Shown here piece after piece: positions 34,653-50,540 of a stretch of 64,000 nucleotides of DNA; position 1 is the first letter of the stretch; every line of letters begins with the position of its first letter. The translations under genes and the position numbers were made by a program. The DNA is from Morella rubra (Eukaryota > Streptophyta > Magnoliopsida > Fagales > Myricaceae): assembly GCA_003952965.2 (NCBI GenBank), contig CM025854.1:575988-639987 (forward strand). Direction: 5' to 3'. The notes below the pieces were generated by a model that worked only from the letters and a program-made list of their open reading frames with translations, had not been told where the DNA came from and did not search any database.

Positions 34653-35883
34653 CTGTAGTTGCGTTTTTGAGGGAATCCTGCTCCAACGTACTTTTTTCAG
34701 AAACCATCTGCTGAAAAACATACAGAAAACATACTGAGCATCATTTCTACTGTTCCAAAGATGGTTTTTTGGGGTGTAGATTTTTGCGATGAAATGTAAA
34801 GTCAACAATCTGATTGTACAAAGTGTTCTTGTGGCATTTTGTGGTTCTGCTTTCAGTGCTAATATGTGGATCCTGACAGATGAATTTATAATCAAGCCTG
34901 TATATGGGAAGAAGGGACGAGGCTGTACTGTTTTACGTTACCAATGTGGAAAAATCATTCCATAATATATGCAAGTTTTGTACATTTGTTGATGTGAATG
35001 CTTACATATCCACTGCAACTCTTTCCTGCTACATCTTACCATACACCATATAAAAGAGAAACATTTGAAATCTGCAGTCGAGAGACCATAACATAACCAA
35101 CAAACAATAATTAAGTGTGCATTGGAATCTTCATTCACTTTGAGCTATGAATTGTCCTAGTCTAATAGAACACTATTTGTTGCACTAAATCTTTGTACAC
35201 CGAGTTTGGACATGTCTAGTTCAGTTGAAAAATTATTTGCACTAAATCTTTGTGCACAAATTAAATACAGTTAATACAGTCAGCATCTTGATAAAATTCG
35301 AACTCATACTCACTTATTAAATACAGGCTTTTTTTTTTTTTTTTTTAGTGATAAGTATGTCCTTTATAATAACGAGAGTGAATTACTAGGCTTTGGAAGT
35401 TACAACATGAAAAACCATTTTACTGGGTTCACTTTTACCAGATTCCATTCCGTTTATCCATATATAAAGGACATAATTTCCTAATCTAGATCTTTTTTTT
35501 TTTATTGGGTAAGTATTTAATATTCGTGAAATGTTCTATGCGAAGACAGAAACGACATAACTAGGAAGCGTAACTTAGTACAGGAGCTGACATTGAAGTA
35601 ATAATCTCCACGTTGTACACGTCCATTGGTCAACGCCGTTGTTTCACCCAGTCACATACTTCCACGTAAGAGTAAACAAGAAACCGTAGGGTTTGGTTAC
35701 CTAGTCCTGGAAGGCCTCCTCAAGTTGGCGTCTGTCTGTCAGAGCCAGATCCAAAGGCAACTGAAACGCAAAACCTGAAAACGGTGGATAGTCATTTTCT
35801 TGGGTTTTGGGAAAAAAAGAAAAAGATTGTAATTTTGCTTCTCCCGGGAGCTCCAGATTCCGTAGGGACAGCGATTTTGGGAG
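34653..35883. other. Intergenic between the palindrome and the p24 gene
   Basis: AT-rich sequence with a long T run at about 35,330-35,346 and another near 35,492-35,502. The last 200 bp should hold the p24 promoter and 5' UTR, with no obvious TATA box. No gene is recognised; short minus-strand frames here are unsupported. Confidence 0.4.
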
Positions 35884-37470
35884 ATGGAATTGTCGAGTGT
35901 GAGGCGTGCGGTGATAGCGGCAGTGATACTGGCGCTGTGTTTACTATTCGCAACCGAAGAAACGGAAGCGATTAGGTTGACCTTAGACAGAGAGGAGTGC
36001 TTCTCCCACGACGTACAGTACGAGGGGGACACTGTTCATGCCTCTTTCGTCGTCATTAAGACCGATTCTCAATGGCAGTATTCCGACGACGGCGTCGATC
36101 TCGTGGTATTTATTTTCTCATCCTCTTCACCCTTTATTCCCCTCCGCTTCCCCCCCACCCCACCCTTTTTTCTCCTACAATTGTTGTTCAAGCATTGGTT
36201 AGTTTGAACGGTAGCTGTGAATCACGACTACTGGTCTAAACGAAAAGAGATGAATATTGCCTTGGTATATAGTCCCAGTTGGTTTATCTGTAGGACATTG
36301 TTAGCTGGTACGTAATAAATGGGAAAATTAAGCTCTTGTTGAGCTTGAAAGTGAAGTTTGTTTTAGAGTGGAGTGCCTTCATGCTTATTTTGGGAATACT
36401 GGTTACGCAATATAGACAAATTGGTAAGATAGGAAATTTTGGGTGAGGACTTGTTGGAAAAAGAACATGATTTTAATCCTTTGTTTTTATCATGCTGTCT
36501 ATGAGAAAGAAAGTTGGGGATGCTATGAGTATTCGATGCTCTCTAAAGAAGTCTGCTTTGCATTTTCTTGAGTGATGGGCTTTCTGATTTGAAAGCAGAA
36601 GGAGAATCTACTGCATTTCTTTTAATGGCCACTTAAAGTTGGGTGCCAGTGATACGTTATCTTGGCGAGATCTTTTAATCAAAAGTTGGTGGCAATCTGG
36701 GTGAGGCAGGTTTTCTTGATGGAACAACTTTTATGAATTCCATGTTGAGACCACCTGTTGACTTCTACTGCATGAGCACATTAGGAGAACATAGAGCAAC
36801 AGCAGGTTCAATTAATGTGCTTGAAGATTTAAAAAGTTTCCCATCAAGAGAACTTTTCTCCTCTGTTGTGACACACTGTTCTCTGAGGTCGAGCGATTAC
36901 TGTACTTGCATTTGTGCTTGTGCTGTCTTAGACCACTTCATGATATTTGCAGACATCTGGAGAACGATTGATGATATTGTTTATTATTGAATGTATCAGG
37001 TTATTTCATGAGAGCGTTGATGACACATACAACACATACTTTCTATTTAGGTGAAGCCCAGCAAAAGATTTATTTTCATGGCTCAAAAGACTAGAGATCA
37101 TCCAGACTATGTAGCAACACACTTTTTGGATGGACAAAAAATTTACACTGTTTAATCACGTGCCAAATTCTTAATTAATGAACTTGAGATTTTCCACATC
37201 TTCATCTTGAACTTCTTCGTTCTTTTTCCGTTGTACTCCATCATTGAACCTATCATAATCTCATTTTGTGTTGTGATTACCAGGTGAAGGGACCTGCTGG
37301 TGAGCAGATTCAAGATTTTCGTGACAGGACAAGTGAGAAACTTGAGTTTGTGGCTCACAGGAAAGGGCTATATCAGTTCTGTTTCACCAACAAATCTCCC
37401 TACCATGAAACTATTGACTTCGATGTCCATGTTGGTCATTTCGCATACTTTGATCAGCATGCAAAAGATG
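35884..37470 (+). CDS. p24 family (EMP24/GP25L) cargo receptor, beta-type, 3' exon missing
   Basis: Exon 1 (35884-36105, 74 codons) starts MELSSVRRAVIAAVILALCL, a signal peptide. It is followed by the GOLD domain start LTLDREECFSHDVQYEGDT and SFVVIKTDSQW. Exon 2 (37284-37470) reads GPAGEQIQDFRD, FCFTNKSPYHETIDFDVHVG and FAYFDQHAKD and ends in phase 1 before gtgagc. Cys in REECF and FCFTN form the family's disulfide. The closest family member known to me is plant p24beta2, which cycles between ER and Golgi in COPI/COPII vesicles. Those proteins continue with a coiled coil, one membrane helix and a short cytosolic tail encoded in a third exon. I find no such exon before the thiolase gene, so the gene is truncated or its end is displaced. 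Confidence 0.85.
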
Positions 37471-38130
37471 GTGAGCAGCATCGGTTCTTTTTAGTTATTG
37501 AACCTCTCTTCCTTTTCATTTATTGTCAACTGTTAGATAAATTATTGGACGCTGAATGAACTTGGTTCAACCATGAGCTTCAACAGTTGCTGTGTTTGTT
37601 GTGCTGGTTTATATCGACAGTATGGCTATGTGTCGACTCTGCTCCTAAGAGGTCTGTGCTGAATAAGATATGCCGAAAGCTGGAGACAGCTTAACTGTAT
37701 TACTTACATCCAGTTTTTGAAAGCATTTTGTATAGGATGGCTCTATGATGTGGCTCTGTTTCTCGAGCTAGGGGTAGCGTAGTTTATTTTGGAAGAACTT
37801 TAAAGTTTGCTATTTTCTGTTTTGTTTGACAAAATGAGATCGGCAGAATGTGTTATATTTGTATCATTTGCTCCATAATGTAAACTCGGATCTGAGCATA
37901 GCATCACAAATAATGTTGTTCATGGTGCTCTACAGGGACTTTATATTTATACTGATTTGTAGTTCTATATTATGACTTTTGTATGTAAAGCGTACTGCTA
38001 TTATCTTTTTTCTCTTTGTTTATTGGCTTTTTTCCCCATCTCAGTTCTGCTGTTTGTGAAGCTGTAGTAATTTAATAGCAAGAGTATATTATGTGTGTAG
38101 TTTTGTAATACATCTCTTGAAACTTGGCAG
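37471..38130 (+). other. Intron-like sequence after p24 exon 2
   Basis: T-rich sequence starting with a good donor (gtgagc) and ending in a plausible acceptor (ttggcag, AG at 38129-38130). Reading from that acceptor in the required phase gives about 18 codons and a stop, with none of the expected EHF..LEQI..LEEAL residues. Confidence 0.4.
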
Positions 38131-41100
38131 ATCATTTAAGTTGGCATGTTAATGATTGGTTAGGAATACGGCGAGAGTACAGATCATAATAAGGCGTATT
38201 GTACTGATCGGCAGGAATCTTCTATCTAGTGTTATTTGATCGTCTTCGTTTTGGCTTCAAGGATGAGGCCTTTTATCGGAGGTTGATTTGAACGCGAAGC
38301 TTTGGTGGTGATATAGAAGTAGTGTTAGGTGATTTAAGTGTTAGAGTTGTATTCTATTATTCCAAACGAAGGATGGAGTGATTATCTTTTTGTTGCTGAT
38401 ATTTTGTCATTTTCGGAAATCACCTTATTAAGCTTGTTTTGTAAGCGTAGTCTACACGTTTGTGGCTGAGATGATCTGATCTTTTCACAGCGTTTATCAA
38501 ATGTTGTAGGAGATGCATGTAAAAATTGATGCTTAATATTGAGAGAATTTACGCCACTTGGTTGATTAAATAACGAGTTGGTACTTGATTCTATTTCCGT
38601 TGTTGGTATTTCTTTTTTTCGTTTTTTCTTCTTTTTGGGATTTAAATAGTATGATGTCTTCTTTTGCCAGTCTTAGGTAGGCGCTCAAGAAGTGTAATGG
38701 TCGGTTTGGTAATTAATAGATTAGGAAGTTTCAGAATGGGAATTCGACTATAAATATGATATTAGAGTAGGATTATCTGGAGACACAGTTCTCTTCCCAT
38801 AATGAGCTCCACATCCTACGTAAACTTAGGCATCAATATTATTTCGCTCTTAATAAGCGTATATCTTGCGAATTTCGGTAATTAGAGGTGGTGCGTTGTG
38901 TAGATATTATGTTTCAGATATGGACTTTTGCTCTCTAATTCTTCATGGTCGTTTACTCGCTTGATATGGTTTGATTTTGTTCGCTGATTCTAATGAATAG
39001 TCACTCATCTTCTCTATCTAATACACTCTAAATAAGCTTTCAAATGGTTTGGCGTTCGCCTCGAGAATGCTACAGAAACCAAGCCAATTTGCTATTTCTC
39101 GTTAGTGTTCTAAGGCTAAGTGGTCTGTTTTCAGTGTCTATCTAGAACAGATAGTCTGCAAAAAGTAACTGTGGTTTGAGTCTTTGTGTTGGTCATAGAA
39201 TCGAGGATTGGCAATTTACGGAATCAATGACTGTTAACGTTTGGGAGAGAGAAATTATTATGTGTGACATAGATATTTCTCAGAATATTCTGTTTTGCAT
39301 GCCTGTCTGGTTTACAGGAATAGACACGTTTGAGATGAGCAAGTCGTATCAGCATTATTCGCTATCGTTAAGCCATCAATGGGATTCTTGCATAGCTTGT
39401 TAAACGAGGGCTCTTTGATAACTTCCGAAACGTGCGATATACTGCCAGGCGTGACGGTTAATACTGTAAGGTGTCTTGTAGTGCTCAGACATGGAGAGAG
39501 AGACCTGTTTGCTGCTTTTCACGTATTTTTTTAGTGTTAAATAATACTGTCATTGATATTCTACATAACAACGTTCTAGTATTTTGGTTGCAGTCTTTAT
39601 GCTGTAATTCCATGGTGCTTTTGTGTTGCTTTTTTGAATTAAATCCATGAGTCTATATGTTGCTAGTCGTGTGTTGCAGTATGACTATCGTCTAATGAGA
39701 TGAAGCAGATCTCAGGGAGGGCGATGTGTGTGAATGAGAGGGACAGAAAAGCGAACTACTCTGAAGTATTGATTCCTGCTCACTGTATTAATATATGCAT
39801 ATATCTTTTAGAGATGAGATATTTGGGTATAGTTTTGAGTTTTGATGCGTATTATTGGATTTTGCGGTGCTAATTTATAAGCAGTCAGATGAGTATTACA
39901 GTGCGAGTAATTGCATCGTCACAACAAAATGCAAGAAACAATTACATGCCTAATAGGTAATGTAAGCTAGTATTTTTATTTATCATTAAGTAACAGACAG
40001 AACCTTTTGGTCATGATGTCATTTGATGGTTGTATGTTTAAAAGTCAGTTGAGTCTTATTTGGCTCTCTGAGAAAGCCAGGAATAAGGTATATGAGTCTT
40101 CTGGAAGGATTTTATCTGAGTGTGTCACACTTGTAGGATCGATAGGTTTTGTAAGCATCATATATACAGAGCGTCAGTAAGATTTTCATTGGCTTAAGCT
40201 TGTGATACATTTCTCAGTGCTATTCTGGAAATAATATCTTCAGCTCGGCGCAAAAAAAATATCTCTTATGTTTGGTCTGATTCAGGCTTAAGTGCTTGAA
40301 GACTAGGAGAGGAAGTAAGCTTAAGTATCGTGAGGGAGATAGGTAGGTCATGCATTGGAATCAGCCATTTGGTGATACTGGCATCGATATGGAAAATTAA
40401 TATGAACATAGCTAATGCTGCCCCTCTCAAAATCAATTAAGTTGAGGTTGAACTCGATGTAGATATATTGTAATGGATAACTAAAGTTCACAGATTCTTT
40501 ATTTCATAACTATGCTCTAGTGACATGGGTTTACCAATTTATAAAAGATGATATGAGGGGTGAGGAAATATTTCATCTAGTAAAGAGTAATAATAGCTTA
40601 GCTCTGGTTGTAGTCAAGCATGTGTAATAATCGAATTTGCAATGATTGAAGTTAGTGAATATAGCTTAGGTGCGTAAGTATACATTACAGACGTTAAATG
40701 TGTGATTGGAGTGGTTAAATTGTCAGATGAATGGAAAGAATTGGGAGGTATGATATCAAGAGAGACTGAAAGACCGATCTAGTGTTGATTGTGTTTGTAT
40801 GGAGTTTGTATAGTTTTTATAGTAGTATATGAATAAGAAAGCAATAGTTTTAATTGGGCTCGTAGAAATAGATAGATAGATGCGCTGTAGGTAGGATAGT
40901 CATTGTGGCAGAACGTAAGTAAGCACGAATGGGCAATAGGGATCTCAGCTGGATCATCAGACGAATTGATACGAAGGGATCCAATTGAAGCAACAACACG
41001 GAGTACGGCAAGCATCAAGGGCAAGCTCTGTCCTGATGACATATTGGTAATGATAAAATAAAGGATATGGAACATACATCTTATGATTAGTTTTTATGCG

Positions 41101-43770
41101 CCAAAGATACAAATAGATCCTGTCAAAGCGAACTAATTTTTTGCTAAGAGATTAGCCTTGATCCAAGAGGTGTAAATAGGGGCTGTTGTAATGTACTAAT
41201 GCGATTTGATTCGTAAAAAGTTGTGTAAACAAATTATTAACAGTTGGGCTTATGTCTGACGGAGGTTATGGGTGCGCTTCACAACAGGGGGTACTGAAGT
41301 GATAAATTTTTGTTTATAACAAAAAGTTCTGAATGAGTCATTTAGTAATGCTAAAGATACAGGTAGGAAACAGATTGCAACATATCTTCGAAATCATTGC
41401 GTTGCTATACGGTATAGTCTAATGATGGAGGATAGGCCATTAAGATAGAGGTGCCAAATTCTTTGGAGTTTAATTATGTAATTTATAATCATTGCTGTAG
41501 TTGTTAGAGCATAAAGATTGAAATATAACATTGCTACAGTTGATTGGCGATAATATGAGCGAGTGCTACATATAAAGGAAACTTTTGGCGATGTAAGTGC
41601 AGTGTAGTTTTATATATGATAGGCGAACAGTCTGCAGTATTCTTAGGGGATAATAAGTGAGGAGTCAAGACATTTGATTCTGAACTGGCCAAATATCTAG
41701 CCCATAGGCGTGCATCAAGGGTGGGAAACTTGTTTGAGATAGTAGTAAGCACGTGGAGGATCTATGTAAATCAGATATGTGACATCTTATGATGCTATAT
41801 ATATAGGTGAGGTAATAAAGAAACGAAATATGTGTAAAGACGTAGAACATTTTTCTAAGTTATTAGAAGAAGGTTGCTATAAAATATAAATGCCAAAAGT
41901 AAAATCGTAGTTTCAACTCGCGGTTGATATATTGAAGTGTATTTGAAGTCGCAGCAGTAGTGTTAGTGCAAATTTGTACAGGCTTTGATGACTAATTGGG
42001 TTATCGTAAAGAGGAATACGAGGAGTATGGGGTAAGAAGGCGATATTTAAATGACCATTTCAATGAGATTGGCCAACTTACTGCAAAGTGTGTTTTCTCA
42101 ATCAATCTCTGCTCTTGCTTGCTTATATCTATGGTGGTGTAGTGGAAATCTTTTTGATGGCACGTCAGATAAATTGGAGTCGCGGCCTTTTCCATAATTC
42201 TTTTATCTATTTCTGAAGCTCTAGTTAAGATTTTAGCTACTGTGAATCTTTCGTCGAGGAGGGTTTTTTCTCAGGCTGAGCATAATGACATACAAATGCT
42301 ATCCGCATGTGCTATTTTTTCTTAAATAAAACTTATGTGGGCATATGGCTCTATAATACTATAATTCCTATGAAAAGATCTCTTAGATAATTTCAAATAG
42401 TATATTTTTTTTATACGAGCTCATATTGATAATCTTATCTTCTTTGGTATAACCTAGTAATTAACACATAGAAATACTCCATCTATGAAGAAATAATGAT
42501 AGCAATAGCTCATATGATGCTTATCATTAACCTTTCGCATATTACACTATTTAACTATGCTGATCGTAACATATTGAGTTCAAGGAAACAATATACTTCT
42601 AAATGTGAGTGATGGTGAAATATATACTTTGTAAGTAGTGGACTGTGAATTATCAACTAGAATGAAATTCTAATTTTATGTTAGTTTGATTGTTTAATTC
42701 TGTTTATGTCTCCTATATGCCAATGATTAAAAATTAGTAACACGCTGTAGAATATCTGTCAGAGTGAAAATTCTCTAATAGCATCATAGAATGAACATCT
42801 TATACCATTAAACAAGTATTTATCTAATAGAAGAGATTTCTTTATCATAAAATTGGGTTATAAGAGGGCAAGTTATTTGAGGACATAATATTGAGCGGCT
42901 TACTAATTAGTATGATGATACTCAACTTAATATGAGGCGAATACGAGTGAAAAGCGTTATGAATACTAGAATATTTTTTCCTCCTTAGGTTTTGGTTGGT
43001 TTTACTTTATCACTAGTGGTATGCGTGAAAAAGCTAAACGGCTAGTATCAATACAGAGTCTGTCGACAACATAAAAATATTCTAATTATGAGGGGATGTC
43101 ACTGAAATCAACGTTATACATAGTTGTACATGGTGTACTGAAGATTGGATAGAATCATAGAACCACAAGAACACAAGTGTATACTTAATCTAATGTCTTT
43201 ATATTATAGTATATAGGAAAGGCTGTCACTTTCCTAACATTTAGGAGTATTGGTAGTACAACTCATCTATAAGCAAAAATAGCTACTAGATCTAGGGTAC
43301 TCACACAAGTGGAGGAGAAGCATGTCGTCGCGCCAATTAGAAAATCTTCTCTCATTATGTGGACGAAAAAAAAAATTGGCGTACAATCAAACTTTCTAAA
43401 TAGTTTTATGTAAATTTTTTTTATGATAAAGCGGAAAAATATACTTTATTAAAATCATACACAAAAATACGCATGAGTCATTCACAAATGGCATTTCCAT
43501 AACATTAATACTACCATCTTTTATAGCAGAATTGGCACCTCCTTAATTCTCTTTTTAGATGTCATTTGTTTGTATTTAGTGCGAGCTTAGTCATATAGGC
43601 TTATACATTTAATTAAGTAGGCCACCTAACATCTAATGATCGTTTCAGGCTGTTTATATTAACAACACTATCTCTCGTTTCTCTAAGTGTATCGTGATTC
43701 TTAGATAACATTACACTGTGTTGCATTTTTTCCCTTCTCAATTTTAATGACAATAATACGTCTTGAGAAA
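38131..43770. other. 5.6-kb region with no recognised gene
   Basis: No frame above 98 codons and no recognisable protein, RNA or complete transposon was seen. It takes over where the third p24 exon would be expected. The first few hundred bases have more CpG than normal intergenic sequence nearby (9 in 38,161-38,340), but the density falls further in (2 in 41,641-41,820). Possible explanations are an unrecognised insertion or noise-rich sequence. Confidence 0.35.
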
Positions 43771-45670
43771 TTAATGAATTGACAACAATTAATATATGAG
43801 GGCATTATCGTCATTTTAGTTTTGAAATTTGATAAAGGGTGCAAAGTGTTAAAATTGGTAGTAAGAGGTGTCAATTTGTCAAATGATAGTTTAGGGTGTA
43901 AAGTGTAAAATATATGGTAGTATCTATGGGTGGGTGAAAAGTGTATTTTCCCCTAAAAAGAAAAAGGGAAAGCAGTAGTAGCAGTGAATACATTTTTATC
44001 TTAATAAACAAACTATAGCGGAGATAATATCAAACGATGACCAGAAGCCATACACATAAACAGGAACAAAATACGTCGTCATTTCGCAAGCACAAGAACA
44101 GAAAACATAGTTCATCGACCGAAATGCAAAAGAAAAAAAAAAAAAAAAAAAGCATATCAAAATATGAACAAAATCGAATTATTTCAACATACTGCCATAT
44201 TTGCAATTGAGAATTCTGTTCTCCTTCACCCTTTTGCTCTTTTGAGTATGGGGGCGATTCCGTCCTCTTCCCCTTTCAGGGTCCCCGAACGAGAGAGGGG
44301 AATAGTTGGTCCCGGATAGGGGAGAAGGGCAGGGGAAGAAACAGAGGAAAAGAGAGAAATTTTTGGAGTGGGCCAACTGACCAGATCATGACGTTATAAA
44401 GAGCGGCATTTGTTGGAGGCGGGGACCACCCTCGTTTGAGCCACCTATGACCTAACGGTGCTTACTACTTCCAGCTAAGCGCACAGCGATGCACAAACCC
44501 CTTCTGATTCTTCGCCCAGTCAACTCATTTTGGACAGCCGTTTAAGACCCGTTTGGTTTGAACTATTTTTTAAGTGGAATATATTTCCTTCCCCCCACGG
44601 CCCACGCAAAAGATCTTCTAGCTCTAGGTGGATTAGAAGCTTAAAACTTTGGTCATATCGATAGTTTTGTTTAAATCAATGTACTTTTCACTCTTTCTTT
44701 CAGACACAAAAAAAAAAAAAAAAAAAAACCCATCATTTAGTCCTGCGAATGCAGATTTGCCATGCAAAGCATATTAATATGATGGAATAGATTTTACTCC
44801 AAAGAAAATGGATGGAATTGGGAAGGCACTCAAAAGGCGGATTATATTAGCAATTAGCTTTTAACGGATACTGTAGCTCAAACAGGTCTCCTCTAGAAAA
44901 GTCCATCTTAGCGAGCTTATCGGTTCTTCATTTCGGCAGTAGTCGCTTTGTTTAGAAATTCAAGCAAGTATCGGGTGTTTATCGCCTGGAACTAATTAAG
45001 TTTAAATAAAGACTACCAACTCAACTGAGTTCCCATATGCTCTCCTCTCTTCTGTACCAATACGACTTTTACTCTTTGGGATCAATTTCCCACTTGGGCC
45101 TGAACCATTTTAGAAGCTTCAAAACAACTTGCTTTACCTGGAACTAATTAAGTTTAAATAAAGACCCAATTACATACATTAGTCCAGAAATTTCCCACTT
45201 GGGCCTGACTCTTTTTTTTTGTCCAATTACATTTTTCTGTCTGCCAAACATCTTCTCATTCTCTTTCATTTTCCTAGCAGATCCCTTTTTCCTTCTTCCA
45301 AATTGGTGAAAAAAATAGTACATCATGCTAATTTGATGATTCAATTCGAGAGAGAGAGAGAGATTATGGGCGAACAACATTAGAAATAATATATTTCTCT
45401 TCAAAGCAAGCTGAATACACTTATGGATTGTTCTAGAGAAAGGACATAAGAGAAGGAATGAAGATAAAATTGAAAAGCGTCGAACTTTGATGTCAACAGA
45501 TTTTCATCTTCCACGAGAAGCTACCGACTTCATATCAAACCTGAAGCACATAGAGGTGACTAACATTAAATAGATAAACTAATGAAAAACAAAGACAAAA
45601 CTAACAAAAAGTTTTTCGAAAAGCTCATTCCCAAGAAAACCAAGCTCTTATTAGTGAGACTTACCTCGCA
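43771..45670. other. Intergenic with short direct repeats
   Basis: The phrase cctggaactaattaagttta, continuing aataaagac, occurs at about 44,987-45,016 and again at 45,138-45,167. The phrase tttcccacttgggcctga occurs near 45,087 and 45,189. They form an interleaved imperfect duplication of roughly 100-150 bp. A-runs lie at about 44,130-44,150 and 44,707-44,727. Minus-strand CT-rich sequence around 44,180-44,350 was not assignable to a gene. Confidence 0.5.
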
Positions 45671-45680
45671 TGACAAAGGC

Positions 45681-49423
<3,743 letters not shown>

Positions 49424-49445
49424 GGCTATATGCCAATGGGAAAAT

Positions 49446-50457
49446 CTGCATATCCAACAATTTAATTATAATGTGCTTATGAGATAACACAAATAAGATA
49501 GCAGACACGAACTCAGAACAAACAAGCATAAACCTAATGGATGCCCCCCCCAAAAGATACAGGTTTTCTCTCTTTCACTAACCTTGTTGTTTCTGGGGAG
49601 GAAAAAAAAAAGATCGAAACAGAAACAGGCGATGTTAAAACTTCAAAAAGAATAAATAAATAATTTTGAAGTCATTCTCTTCACAAACTAATCCTGAAAA
49701 CAGCTTCACAGAAGAAAACGTAAAACACTTCGCTGGAAACTTTGCCACATCAAGCAAATAAGAAATCATACATAAGCTACTCATACTCAGTGAAGAGCAG
49801 AGAAATAAATTTGCATACCCAAAACGTTGTTATTTTCAGACATAGACCCTCATACGGACAAACAATCTTCCTCATCTGATGCATACATGTAAATTTAACG
49901 AATATAGAAAATCCAACCACTCTTATTTCCAAATTTATCTGCCAAAGAAACAAATAATTCTTAAGCGGAATAACAGATAATTTTTTTCTCTCTTTCTCTC
50001 TGTGTGTCTTTGTTTGATCGATGGCACAAAATCAAAAGAAGTCAAAGCTTTTAGACCAATTGTGTCTTGTAACGGATTTCTCAGCAACCAAACAGAAAGT
50101 GAAGCTCTACATGGATCACATATGCACGAGTCCAGACTCACAGGCTCACATCATCAGTCCCGTAATCCCACTAGTCTTCCTTAAGTGAGAGCAGATCGAA
50201 TCTCATATAAACATACAGTGGGTATCTTTTCAACGTGAGTAAAATGTCAATATCTCAAGATGTGCGCACGTGAACGGACAATCCAGATAAATGCATGAGA
50301 AATTGAGGGGAAAAATTTTGGAAGAGAAAAAATCGAAGCTTCAGAAAAATAGGGATTATGAGAATCGGAGAGATTCGTACCTGTGTTTCGGGGGGGGGGG
50401 GGGGGGGGGTTAGGATCACGGAGCGAGTGAGGGTGAGAGAGGCAAGGAGGTATGCTA
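49446..50457 (-). promoter_or_regulatory. AACT 5' UTR exon and leader intron
   Basis: On the minus strand, a leader exon of about 77 bp (about 50457-50381) ends ACAG before GTACG. The leader intron ends TGCAG at 49446-49450, 22 bases ahead of the ATG. The exon contains a run of 20 C on the transcript (20 G at 50390-50409 on the plus strand). Leader introns are common in strongly expressed plant housekeeping genes. The 5' limit is inferred from the TATA box. Confidence 0.6.
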
Positions 50458-50485
50458 GTCAGCTAGAAATGGAAGTCCGCGTTGC

Positions 50486-50494
50486 GTTTATATA
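50486..50494 (-). promoter_or_regulatory. TATA box of the AACT gene
   Basis: The minus strand reads TATATAAAC about 30 bases before the inferred start of the leader exon, which is CT-rich as in plant 5' UTRs. Position and sequence fit a core promoter. Confidence 0.6.
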
Positions 50495-50540
50495 CAGGGA
50501 GATCCGGAACAGAACATGCAGAGGGTGGTGGATTTGCTGA

